This document shows, piece by piece, positions 56,103-64,000 of a stretch of 64,000 nucleotides of DNA (the first letter of the stretch is position 1; each line of letters opens with the position of its first letter). Source of the DNA: Nitrosomonas sp. (lineage in GTDB: Bacteria > Pseudomonadota > Gammaproteobacteria > Burkholderiales > Nitrosomonadaceae); NCBI GenBank assembly GCA_024281675.1, contig JAMXAG010000003.1:124001-188000 (forward strand). The letters run 5' to 3'. The notes below the pieces were generated by a model. It searched no databases, was not told the origin of the DNA, and saw only the letters and a program-made list of their open reading frames with translations. Both the position numbers and the translations under genes were made by a program.

Positions 56103-57287
56103 ATGAATTTTATGTACGTTAATTCTAACTGGCAAGAGGTATCGATTCGATTGGTATTGGTATTGGTCGGTTTAGGGTTTTGGCATGGCGTGCTTAATCT
56201 CATTGTTTTTCCCTTATTGGTGGTAGCTTGGATTATGGATGGCGGTTTGCTCCGTTTACGCCAAACTATCCGAGAACCACTGGTTCAAGCGCTCTTGCTG
56301 CTCTGTTTGTTGTTGATAGTGGGTTTGTCATGGAGCGGGCAATTTGAAGATGATCGCATGAAATGGGTGAAGTATTTCATGTTATTGATTTTTGTTCCTT
56401 ACTATTCACTTCTGAATCAGCAGCGACTGCCTTGGGCATTGGTAGGATTGATACTCGGTTACGTAGCCGTTCTCATTTTGGGAATGTATCAGTTGATTGC
56501 TTTGGATACACAAGGTGTGCCGCTATTGGCGATGTCATATTTGGGTTTTTCGGCGATGCTTGGTGTGGGTTTTGTGACTCTGATTGGAGTTTCGTGTATG
56601 AGTCGATCCCTGTTTGTGCAAGCACTGCTGTGGATTCTTGCATTTGCCATACTGCTGATCCAATTTTATCAGAATAGCAGGGTTTTTCTTTGTGCTGCCT
56701 TGATAGCAGCGGTGGCCATGTTTTTTTGTTATTACAGGGGGCAACGTTTGAGGTTGGCGACCGTCCTGTTATCATTACTGACTGTTACCATTATCTTTGC
56801 CCTGAATAGCACAGTATTTCAGGAACGTTGGGTACAAGCTAAAAGCGATTTCGAATGGATGCAACAAGGCCATTACGATTCCAGTCTTGGTTACCGTATT
56901 GCGATGTGGGATGTGGGGTTGCATGGCATTGCAGAACGTCCCTTACTCGGGCATGGAACGGGTGCGGCGGCAGGATACTTTGAGAAGACCATTCAAAGTT
57001 ATAAAGAAGGTCGCTATAAAGATTTGCCAAGATTCCAGGAAACAGCACACTATCATAACGATTGGATTGAGATTGGTATGCATTTGGGATTGCTGGGCAT
57101 GTCGGCATTAGTATTTTTGTTCTGGAGTTGGTATCGTATCCTCGAAAAAAATGGCCTTGCGATATTGGGTATTGGCTTGATGAGCTATGTATTAGTAGCA
57201 GGGCTTGCTGATACCTTCCTGATCTTTAGTAGAACTTCCTTATTTTTGCTGATGATGACAGCGATAGCTATGCGTTGGAGAGAATAA
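56103..57287 (+). CDS. O-antigen ligase / polymerase-like membrane protein
   Basis: 394 residues, about 10-12 membrane segments. The Wzy_C/WaaL-type periplasmic loop is at about 250-325, with DVGLHGIAERPLLGHGTG and HYHNDWIEIGMHLGLLG; the His-Asn and the Arg/His residues there are those needed in ligases. It would transfer O-chain to lipid A-core or polymerise repeats. It is preceded by a 152-base gap and followed by a small frame that starts on its stop codon. Confidence 0.88.
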   Translation: MNFMYVNSNWQEVSIRLVLVLVGLGFWHGVLNLIVFPLLVVAWIMDGGLLRLRQTIREPLVQALLLLCLLLIVGLSWSGQFEDDRMKWVKYFMLLIFVPYYSLLNQQRLPWALVGLILGYVAVLILGMYQLIALDTQGVPLLAMSYLGFSAMLGVGFVTLIGVSCMSRSLFVQALLWILAFAILLIQFYQNSRVFLCAALIAAVAMFFCYYRGQRLRLATVLLSLLTVTIIFALNSTVFQERWVQAKSDFEWMQQGHYDSSLGYRIAMWDVGLHGIAERPLLGHGTGAAAGYFEKTIQSYKEGRYKDLPRFQETAHYHNDWIEIGMHLGLLGMSALVFLFWSWYRILEKNGLAILGIGLMSYVLVAGLADTFLIFSRTSLFLLMMTAIAMRWRE

Positions 57288-57403
57288 TGACAATAAATTT
57301 GCTCCGCTGCTCTACGCCTATTCCTGTGGCAAGACTACGGGAAATCTCAAGTTCATTCCTCGCTAATATGTGCAACACAAAAGACTTATTGGGCGATTTC
57401 TGA
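57287..57403 (+). CDS. 38-codon open frame overlapping the ligase stop (doubtful)
   Basis: ATG at 57287 overlaps the ligase TAA (TAATG) and encodes MTINLLRCSTPIPVARLREI then 18 more residues, stopping at 57403. The overlap is typical of coupled genes, but the product matches nothing I know. It may be the first codons of a lost cluster gene or chance. Confidence 0.25.
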   Translation: MTINLLRCSTPIPVARLREISSSFLANMCNTKDLLGDF

Positions 57404-57420
57404 ACGGTTATTGCTGACAC

Positions 57421-58413
57421 ATGCAAAACAATACGTTTCCTATCACTACCGAAACCAATGTTGTTTGTTATTTATGCGGTGAAGGTGGAGCAATCATTTA
57501 TCGTAATTGTGTTGATCATTGGTTTGGTGCACCTGGTGAATGGAATTTTAAGAAATGTACTGCAATAAATTGCGGTCATGTCTGGCTTGACCCAAGGCCG
57601 CATGTGGATGATATAGGCAAGGTTTATCGAAATTATTACACACACGATGCAAATGATACGCACCTGACCGGTTGGTTAAAGATCCTACGCACTGTGTTAC
57701 ATCGATTCAGTTTATTGGGACTGTATAAGGAACGTCAGCGATATAAACGCATGTATCTCGATGATATCGTGCATGGAAGCTTGCTGGAAGTTGGGTGTGG
57801 AAATGGTAAACGATTAAATAGATTGCGTGATTTGGGGTGGAAAGTGACCGGTCAAGAAATTGACCCTGTAGCTTACGAATTCGTAACCCATAACTTAGGA
57901 ATATTCGTTTACTTGGGCTCGCTCGAGAGTTTAAATATTTCTGAGCAATATGATGTGATTCTGATGAGTCATGTCATTGAGCATGTATATGATCCGGCTG
58001 CTTTATTAGCATCTTGCTTTCGATTACTAAAGCAAGATGGCCTTATCATATTACTTACACCTAATGTGGATAGCTATGGTCATCGGAAATTTCGCGCTGG
58101 TTGGCGAGGGTTGGAGCCACCTAGGCATCTCCATTTGTTTACTTCAAAAACTTTGACACGATTGATGCAAAAATCGGGTTTTCAGTGCCAAAAATCATGG
58201 ACAACACCGATTACTGCTTTTGGTATCGGTCAAAATAGTTTTGTACCCACAGATTCCGTTACGAAACAGCAGCAATCGATTACCTATCGTGATATTTTTC
58301 GAGGATTCTGGTTCCAACTGTTTGCACGCATTGCATTTGTGTTGGACAAGCAGTCAGGCGAAGAATGTGTCCTGATAGCCAGAAAGCAAAGGATTGATAC
58401 AGAATTGAAATAA
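57421..58413 (+). CDS. SAM-dependent methyltransferase with N-terminal zinc-ribbon-like motif
   Basis: 330 residues. The N-terminal VVCYLCGEGG (Cys16, Cys19) with later KKCTAINCGHVWLDPRP (about 41-57) looks like a Zn-binding module found with sugar C-methyltransferases. Motif I is LLEVGCGNGKRL (about 121-132), followed by VTGQEIDP, SHVIEHVYDPAALLASCFRLLKQDG (about 182-206) and a late C-terminal domain. Probably modifies a nucleotide sugar or glycan of the same cluster. Confidence 0.85.
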   Translation: MQNNTFPITTETNVVCYLCGEGGAIIYRNCVDHWFGAPGEWNFKKCTAINCGHVWLDPRPHVDDIGKVYRNYYTHDANDTHLTGWLKILRTVLHRFSLLGLYKERQRYKRMYLDDIVHGSLLEVGCGNGKRLNRLRDLGWKVTGQEIDPVAYEFVTHNLGIFVYLGSLESLNISEQYDVILMSHVIEHVYDPAALLASCFRLLKQDGLIILLTPNVDSYGHRKFRAGWRGLEPPRHLHLFTSKTLTRLMQKSGFQCQKSWTTPITAFGIGQNSFVPTDSVTKQQQSITYRDIFRGFWFQLFARIAFVLDKQSGEECVLIARKQRIDTELK

Positions 58414-58423
58414 GGAAGCTTGT

Positions 58424-59098
58424 ATGAAGCAAGAAAAGAATCAAATGGATATCATTCTGCCCATAGTTCACCCCGAGATTGAAAGTTATATGCGTACCTT
58501 GGCATCACTTACGGATGACTCCGTATTACTTGAGATGGAAGCATTTGCGAAGCAACAGAACTTTCCGATCGTCAATCGTTTGGTCGGAATTTTTTTGGCA
58601 ACGCAAGCTAAAATGATTCAAGCAAGGCGTGTTTTTGAATTTGGCAGTGGCTATGGTTATTCTGCTTATTGGTTTGCTAAAGCGGTAGGTGCTGAAGGCC
58701 AAGTGATTTGCAGCGATATCAATCCAGCCAATCAGGCTGCAGCCGAGCACTATCTGGCGAGTACCGGTTTGTGGCAACGGCTCAATTTTCAAATTGGAGA
58801 AGCCCAGGATGTTTTTTTATCGACTGAAGGTATGTTTGATATTTGCTATAACGATGTTGATAAAGAAGCTTATCCGGAAATATGGCAAATGGCGAAACAC
58901 AGAATACGTCCGGGTGGTTTGTATATTGCTGATAATGTTTTGTGGAGCGGGCGCGTGATTACACAAAATGATGTTGGCGCTATCAGTAGGGCGACGAAAG
59001 CCATCATAAAGCATAATCAGATGATTTTTGATGATGCTGAATTCGAAACTTTCATTAATCCTATCCGAGATGGCGTGCTGGTGGCCAGGAAGAAGTAA
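58424..59098 (+). CDS. O-methyltransferase (Methyltransf_3 type)
   Basis: 224 residues. Motif I RVFEFGSGYGYSAYWFAKAV (about 64-83), VICSDINPANQAAAEHYL, YNDVDKEAYPEIWQMA (about 144-159) and RPGGLYIADNVLWSGRV (about 164-180) follow the catechol/caffeoyl-CoA O-methyltransferase pattern. The start could be ATG 58424 or 58445. Ten bases after the previous methyltransferase, so co-transcribed. Target not known. Confidence 0.88.
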   Translation: MKQEKNQMDIILPIVHPEIESYMRTLASLTDDSVLLEMEAFAKQQNFPIVNRLVGIFLATQAKMIQARRVFEFGSGYGYSAYWFAKAVGAEGQVICSDINPANQAAAEHYLASTGLWQRLNFQIGEAQDVFLSTEGMFDICYNDVDKEAYPEIWQMAKHRIRPGGLYIADNVLWSGRVITQNDVGAISRATKAIIKHNQMIFDDAEFETFINPIRDGVLVARKK

Positions 59099-59118
59099 TC
59101 GCTGATGCAGAAACTCAG

Positions 59119-59155
59119 AGCACACCGAATTCTTGGATGTGCTAAATAGTTTTTT
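59119..59155 (+). terminator. Rho-independent terminator after the O-methyltransferase gene
   Basis: AGCACACC (59119-59126) pairs with GGATGTGCT (59135-59143, one bulged A), then a T-run at 59150-59155. It closes the polysaccharide cluster before a convergent gene. Confidence 0.65.
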
Positions 59156-59220
59156 ATCACACCAAACGCTGGTATGACCAATAAGTTTTAGCTTCTTAAG
59201 CAAAGACCTTATTCTGTTTG

Positions 59221-59502
59221 TTAATCACTGCGCTTCGTTACTTCCAGCAAGTGATATCCAAATTGTGTTTTTACCGGCCCTTGCACTTCCCCAACCGGTG
59301 CGCTGAATACAACCGTATCAAATTCTTTTACCATCTGTCCGCGACCGAATTCGCCCAGATCTCCACCTTGCTGTCCAGATGGACATTGTGAGTGTTGTTT
59401 GGCAAGCTCGCCAAAACTAGCACCATTTTCTATTTCTGTTTTAAGTGATTGGCATTGTTCTTCGGTTTTTACCAAAATGTGACGTGCGCTGGCGCGAGGC
59501 AT
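59221..59502 (-). CDS. ppiC: Small parvulin peptidyl-prolyl isomerase PpiC
   Basis: 93-residue single parvulin domain: [60 protein letters not shown] and [17 protein letters not shown]. No signal peptide, so cytoplasmic, unlike the larger periplasmic parvulin at 36.3-37.1 kb. A strong AAAGGAGA ribosome site lies before the ATG at 59502. Confidence 0.96.
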   Translation of the reverse strand: MPRASARHILVKTEEQCQSLKTEIENGASFGELAKQHSQCPSGQQGGDLGEFGRGQMVKEFDTVVFSAPVGEVQGPVKTQFGYHLLEVTKRSD

Positions 59503-59725
59503 GATTTTTCTCCTTTTTTAGGATCGTGCTTCCAAAAATTAATTTTTTACAACGATAGGTAAGGTCTCTAGCAATTTCTAACCGCAAAGTATTTCAAATT
59601 TTTAGCAGCACCATCGGTTATTTTAACGTGATACAGTTAAGCATAACTTGATCTGAAAAATCATGCACTGCTTTATTTTGCAAAATTTCTGATCGTTTTT
59701 TTCTATACAGAGTGAAGTGACCGCA

Positions 59726-60391
59726 ATGTCTTTAAATATTCTAGAGTTACGCAATATTAACAAAGCTTATCCGCAAGGGCGGAAGGTATTGGACAATCTA
59801 ATCTTTACGCTTAAAGCGGGTGAGTATGTGGCCATCATGGGTGAGTCCGGTGTGGGGAAATCGACATTGCTGAATCTAATTGCGGGCCTGGATACGCCTG
59901 ATTCCGGAGAGGTACTTATTGATGGTGTCGCTATTTCTTCATTGAGTGATGATGCGGCAACGCAATTGCGCCGTGAGCGGTTCGGTTTTATTTTTCAGGC
60001 CTTTCATGTTCTGCCACATTTGACATTGCTGCAAAATGTTGCTTTGCCGTTGCTACTTAATGGACAATCATTACAGCATGCTGAGCAGATGCTCGATCAA
60101 GTTGGCTTGCAGGGGCGAGGACAGGATTTTCCACGTCAACTCTCCGGTGGTGAATTGCAACGTGTAGCCATTGCACGGGCTTTGATTCATCGTCCTAAGT
60201 TGATATTGGCTGACGAGCCCACAGGAAACCTCGATCCCGATACCGCGCAGGAGATTTTGCAATTAATACGCGCTGAAATTAATGCGAATAACGCTAGCGC
60301 GATTATCGTGACACATTCGCATATGGCCGCGGCGACAACTGATCGTGTCATGAATTTGCGTAAAGATGGTTTACATCCGATGAGTTTATGA
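59726..60391 (+). CDS. ABC transporter ATPase (LolD/MacB type)
   Basis: 221 residues from the ATG at 59726 (GTG at 59717 is an alternative). Walker A GESGVGKST (39-47), signature LSGGELQRVAIARAL, Walker B LILADEPTGNLDP and switch VTHSHM, of the lipoprotein-release or MacB class. Its partner is the double-FtsX permease that overlaps its stop by four bases. Confidence 0.94.
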   Translation: MSLNILELRNINKAYPQGRKVLDNLIFTLKAGEYVAIMGESGVGKSTLLNLIAGLDTPDSGEVLIDGVAISSLSDDAATQLRRERFGFIFQAFHVLPHLTLLQNVALPLLLNGQSLQHAEQMLDQVGLQGRGQDFPRQLSGGELQRVAIARALIHRPKLILADEPTGNLDPDTAQEILQLIRAEINANNASAIIVTHSHMAAATTDRVMNLRKDGLHPMSL

Positions 60392-62958
60392 AAACAGGAA
60401 ATACAATGATGTTAAACCGCTGGTTACTCGTGGGTGAGTGGCGGTCGCATATCGGCCAAGCATTGGTTACTTTGTTGGCGATTGCGATTGGTGTTGCAAT
60501 GGGATTCTCGATTCATTTGCTCAATAGTGCTGCATTTAACGAATTTTCCGCTGCTAGTAAGGACCTGTCTGGACAGTCGGATTTATTGGTGCGTGCCAAG
60601 ACTGCTTTAATGGATGAGGCGCTTTATCCTCAATTGGCGGTTTATGATGGTGTGGCAGTAGCCAATCCGGTGCTGGAATTGGATATTGCGATGCCCGGTA
60701 AACGACAAGCCCGCGGCGATTACAAATTGAAAGTAATCGGCATCGATATGTTTCGTGCAGCACAAATTGCCCCCGATTTGTTAGGTGTTCCCGAAGAGGG
60801 GAAGGCAATGGATCGGTTGGCAGATGACACGATCTTTTTATCGCCAGCGGCAATGTCTTGGTTAGAAGTGAAACAAAACGATACGCTGTCATTCCATGTT
60901 GGAATACAATCCGTGTCATTGCGTGTTGCGGGTGGTTTGGTGCGCGCCAGAAGTGGGCAAAGTATTGCCGTGATGGATATTGGTGCGGCGCAATGGCGCT
61001 TACAGCATTTGGGTAAGTTGTCGCGTGTTGAGTTGAAATTAAAAGACGGTGTAAATCATGCTGTATTTAAGGATAAATTGGAACAGCATCTAGGAACATC
61101 CTATGCGGTAGTTGAATTGGAAAATCAAGAAGCACGGGTGGCCAATATGTCACGTGCCTATCGTGTCAATTTGAACATGCTGGCGCTGGTGGCCTTATTC
61201 ACCGGAAGCTTTTTAGTGTTTTCGACACAAGCGCTCTCGATCATACGCCGCCGTCAGCAATTTGCATTGCTGCGGGTATTAGGTTTTACCCGCCGCCAAC
61301 TACTTTGGCAAGTGATGATAGAAGGAATGATGCTGGGAATACTCGGCTCGATTGTAGGAGTAGTATTGGGATATGCGATTGCCGTCAGTGTGATTGAATT
61401 CTTTGGGGGAAGTTTAGGCAGTAGTTTCTTTCCAGGTATTAAACCCGATATTAATTTTGAAATTTGGACTGCTTTGATCTATTTTGTGGTTGGATTGGGT
61501 GTGACATTATTGGGAAGTATTGTGCCCGCGTTGGAAGCTGCGCGCGCAAAACCTGCATTGGCATTGAAATTAGGCAGTGAAGATGCCGCCATGAAAAAAA
61601 CATCGTTTCCTTGGTTTGCCATAATGGGTTTGTGTCTTGCTGTCATCTTCACGCAATTACCTGTTTTGAATGGATTGCCGGTTTTTGGCTATTTGGCCAT
61701 TGCGCTGTTATTAATTGGCAGTATCGCTTTAATACCGCATGTAATCACTTGGCTTTTTGCTGCTACTGTTACTTTTAGAAGACATATCCGTATGGGCGCT
61801 GTTGGGTTTCTATCCTTGGCGCGGTTAGAGAATGCGCCTAATCATGCATCGATTGCGCTAGGAGGTATATTGGCGAGTTTCAGCTTGATGGTTGCGATGG
61901 CTATTATGGTAACGAGTTTCCGTGAATCGGTTGATCAATGGTTAGATCGTGTGTTGCCTGCTGATCTTTATGTGCGTACTGCTGCTGTTGGAGATCTCGG
62001 TGGTTTTCATTTAGACACACAACAAATCATCTCTGCGTTTCCAGCTTTTTCTCGAGTGGATTTTTTTCGTACACAGCAAGTATTATTCGATGTCGATAGA
62101 CCGGAGGTGACCCTATTTGCGCGTCCGATCGATCGAATAGATCCGCGCAATACATTGCCTATCATTAATGATGAAACACATGCAGTCATAGCATTGGATT
62201 CACTGCCGGAGAATGTTTTACCTGTTTGGGTATCGGAAGCCATGGTGGATTTATATGGTTATCAGGTTGGGGAGCGAGTGATGTTGCCGATTGGTGCGAG
62301 CACGCATGAGTTTATGGTAGTGGCTGTCTGGCGTGATTACGGGCGTCAGTTCGGTGCGATACAAATACAATTGGATGATTATCGAACCATTACAGGTGAT
62401 TCCACCGTGAATACGGTTGCATTGTGGTTGCAAGCCAATGTGTCAATGCAACAAGTGATTGAGCAATTACGACAATTACCTTTTGGTAAGGAATTGGAGA
62501 TTTCTCGATCAAGTGATTTGCGAGCAATTAGTCTAGAAATCTTCGATCGTAGTTTTGCGGTTACCTACTTGCTTGAATTGGTTGCGGTCATTATTGGATT
62601 GTTCGGCGTGGCTGCGAGTTTTTCTGCGCAAATGCTGGCACGTGCTAAAGAATTCGGCATGCTGCGGCATATTGGCATGACGCGACACCAAATCTTACTC
62701 ATGTTGGCAACGGAAGGTGGTTTGTTGACAAGCTTGGGTATTATGTTTGGATTTTTGCTCGGTTGGGGAATCAGTTTAGTTCTGATTTTTATCATTAATC
62801 CACAATCATTCCATTGGACAATGCAAATGTACTTACCCTGGGGTTGGTTGATAATGATCGCAATCGTTATGCTGATTACTGCAACATGTACGGCATTATT
62901 GGCAGGGCGACGCGCGGTTTCAAAGCAAGTAATACAAGCCGTTCGGGAGGATTGGTAA
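60388..62958 (+). CDS. FtsX-type ABC permease (two-repeat, YbbP-like)
   Basis: 856 residues, roughly twice the size of a single FtsX permease. N-terminal membrane segment (about 20-40), a periplasmic domain (about 45-255), three membrane segments ending near 385, a second linker (about 400-480), a second periplasmic domain (about 525-730) and three final membrane segments. FtsX-like motifs such as RRRQQFALLRVLGFTRRQ and RAKEFGMLRHIGMTRHQ mark each repeat. It works with the preceding ATPase; substrates of this type are envelope lipids or lipoproteins, not determined here. Confidence 0.92.
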   Translation: MKTGNTMMLNRWLLVGEWRSHIGQALVTLLAIAIGVAMGFSIHLLNSAAFNEFSAASKDLSGQSDLLVRAKTALMDEALYPQLAVYDGVAVANPVLELDIAMPGKRQARGDYKLKVIGIDMFRAAQIAPDLLGVPEEGKAMDRLADDTIFLSPAAMSWLEVKQNDTLSFHVGIQSVSLRVAGGLVRARSGQSIAVMDIGAAQWRLQHLGKLSRVELKLKDGVNHAVFKDKLEQHLGTSYAVVELENQEARVANMSRAYRVNLNMLALVALFTGSFLVFSTQALSIIRRRQQFALLRVLGFTRRQLLWQVMIEGMMLGILGSIVGVVLGYAIAVSVIEFFGGSLGSSFFPGIKPDINFEIWTALIYFVVGLGVTLLGSIVPALEAARAKPALALKLGSEDAAMKKTSFPWFAIMGLCLAVIFTQLPVLNGLPVFGYLAIALLLIGSIALIPHVITWLFAATVTFRRHIRMGAVGFLSLARLENAPNHASIALGGILASFSLMVAMAIMVTSFRESVDQWLDRVLPADLYVRTAAVGDLGGFHLDTQQIISAFPAFSRVDFFRTQQVLFDVDRPEVTLFARPIDRIDPRNTLPIINDETHAVIALDSLPENVLPVWVSEAMVDLYGYQVGERVMLPIGASTHEFMVVAVWRDYGRQFGAIQIQLDDYRTITGDSTVNTVALWLQANVSMQQVIEQLRQLPFGKELEISRSSDLRAISLEIFDRSFAVTYLLELVAVIIGLFGVAASFSAQMLARAKEFGMLRHIGMTRHQILLMLATEGGLLTSLGIMFGFLLGWGISLVLIFIINPQSFHWTMQMYLPWGWLIMIAIVMLITATCTALLAGRRAVSKQVIQAVREDW

Positions 62959-64000
62959 TGAAACAATCGTACAAAAAAAATAAGAAACGATTCGTTATGT
63001 TGATCGGCTTGTTATTTCTGATGATCAGTGTAATGACAGTCAATGATTCGGCGCTGTCTTCGCGCTTATTGCCGGTTTTACCTGATCATTTGTTGGTTTT
63101 TCCGAACGATTATGGAGCTCATCCGGATTTTCGCCTCGAGTGGTGGTATATCACTGGATGGCTCGAGACGGACGATAAAAAGAAATTTGGTTTTCAGGTG
63201 ACTTTTTTTCGCTATGCGACAGACTTGAATTTCGGGAATCCGAGCCGATTTGCCGCGAAAGATGTGGTTATTGCACATTTGGCGCTATCGGACCCTGCAG
63301 TGGGTCGATTAATGCACCGGGAAAAAACTGCGCGTGAAGGTTTTGATTTGGCTTATTCGAAACAAGGAAATACGGGTGTGAAGTTGGATGATTGGTTTCT
63401 GGTTCGCGAAGAGAACGGAACTTATCAAGTGGATATGCGTTCGGAAGATTTCGGCTTGCAACTATCGTTACGGCCAACACAAAAACCAATGCTGCAAGGT
63501 GATCAGGGTTTTTCTCGCAAGGGTCCCAAACCAGAGCAGGCAAGTTATTACTATAGCGAACCACATTTAAGTACTACCGGTACAGTGTTCAAGAATCATC
63601 AATCGTTCAGCGTGGACGGCGTGGCTTGGTTGGATCATGAGTGGTCAACAGCTTATCTCGATTCAGATGCGGATGGATGGGACTGGATAGGCGCGAATTT
63701 GGATGATGGTTCCGCATTGATGATGTTCCAAATTCGTGGCAAAAAAGGTGATCGGATATGGGCTTATGCTGCGCTTCGAGAGGTTTCTGGAGAGATGCGT
63801 TTCTTTACTGCCAATGAAATTGAGTTTACACCTATTCGTATGTGGGAATCACCGCATACCGAAGCGGTATACCCTGTTTCCATGCGTATTCGTACAGGTG
63901 AAATTGAGTGGCAACTGATACCGCTCATGGATGATCAAGAACTGGATTCCAGGCAATCCACTGGCGCAGTTTACTGGGAAGGTGCTGTAACATTGATCAA
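62958..64000 (+). CDS. AttH/CrtC-type lipocalin-like protein (3' end outside window)
   Basis: The ATG at 62958 overlaps the permease TAA (TAATG), and the frame is open to the window edge (347 codons). A signal anchor (FVMLIGLLFLMISVMTV, about 12-28) is followed by the AttH/hydratase pattern: FPNDYGAHPDFRLEWWYITG (about 50-69), FGFQVTFFRYA, VVIAHLALSD, ASYYYSEPHLSTTGTV and GVAWLDHEWS (about 220-229). The family is periplasmic, lipocalin-like, and found beside this ATPase and FtsX pair. It is probably an accessory lipid or hydrophobic-molecule-binding protein; enzymatic activity is unproven. Confidence 0.88.
   Translation, partial: MKQSYKKNKKRFVMLIGLLFLMISVMTVNDSALSSRLLPVLPDHLLVFPNDYGAHPDFRLEWWYITGWLETDDKKKFGFQVTFFRYATDLNFGNPSRFAAKDVVIAHLALSDPAVGRLMHREKTAREGFDLAYSKQGNTGVKLDDWFLVREENGTYQVDMRSEDFGLQLSLRPTQKPMLQGDQGFSRKGPKPEQASYYYSEPHLSTTGTVFKNHQSFSVDGVAWLDHEWSTAYLDSDADGWDWIGANLDDGSALMMFQIRGKKGDRIWAYAALREVSGEMRFFTANEIEFTPIRMWESPHTEAVYPVSMRIRTGEIEWQLIPLMDDQELDSRQSTGAVYWEGAVTLI

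Overview
The window reads as chromosome of a fairly AT-rich betaproteobacterium. A member of the Nitrosomonadaceae (Nitrosomonas-like) is my best guess. It rests on recognised gene orders (ispE / tRNA-Gln / prs / rplY / pth / ychF; tsaB / rimI / udg then lplT / alr; pyrR / pyrB / pseudo-dihydroorotase with ruvX and yqgE; rpsP / rimM / trmD / rplS) and on the protein families, not on any database search. Most of the 64 kb is ordinary housekeeping DNA, interrupted by three accessory stretches.

Layout. 1-2.1 kb: glyQ (cut by the window edge) and lnt on the minus strand. 2.5-11.6 kb: a plus-strand run of a TPR lipoprotein, minC-minD-minE, lolB, ispE, tRNA-Gln(UUG), prs, rplY, pth and ychF, covering division-site placement, lipoprotein sorting, isoprenoid and PRPP supply, and translation quality control. 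11.6-15.2 kb is accessory region 1: a small inverted-repeat element touching the ychF stop codon, a TGTCG-rich operator-like region, a Fic AMP-transferase-type gene, a broken IS5-type transposase, an AT-rich LPO_1073-like gene of unknown function and a 79-bp palindrome. 15.2-25.6 kb: a DUF192 protein, darP/yjgA, pmbA, a TRAP permease pair without its binding protein, mlaC-mlaB, an ABC-2 exporter, a BolA-family gene, a djlA-like gene, and tsaB-rimI-uracil-DNA glycosylase.

25.7-33.7 kb is accessory region 2, the most striking part. It is a type I restriction-modification operon, hsdM-hsdS-(mntA-hepT)-hsdR, in which a MNT nucleotidyltransferase antitoxin and a HEPN RNase toxin sit between the specificity and restriction genes. 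From hsdS to hsdR every gene overlaps the next, so the toxin-antitoxin pair looks translationally coupled to restriction. It lies between tsaB-rimI-udg and lplT/alr.

33.7-52.1 kb: lplT, alr, a parvulin, yciI, yciB, an FAD-dependent reductase, mlaA, prlC, the pyrimidine genes (pyrR, pyrB and a dihydroorotase-like gene lacking its metal-binding histidines), ruvX, yqgE, coq7, glcF, the rpsP-rimM-trmD-rplS operon closed by a strong bidirectional terminator, then an ArsC-like gene, an IalB-like gene and a DUF2024 gene. 52.1-59.1 kb is accessory region 3, a surface-polysaccharide cluster (GT-B-like protein, FkbM methyltransferase, GT2 glycosyltransferase, O-antigen ligase-like protein, two further methyltransferases). 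It is preceded by a 760-bp non-coding stretch holding a second copy of the small inverted-repeat element seen after ychF. 59.2-64 kb: a small parvulin, then an ABC ATPase / double-FtsX permease / AttH-type lipocalin-like operon that runs off the window.

Functionally, several genes concern the outer membrane: lnt and lolB (lipoprotein maturation and insertion), mlaA/mlaC/mlaB (phospholipid retrograde transport), lplT (lysophospholipid uptake), the polysaccharide cluster and the last ABC operon. The accessory stretches concern defence and cell-surface variation.
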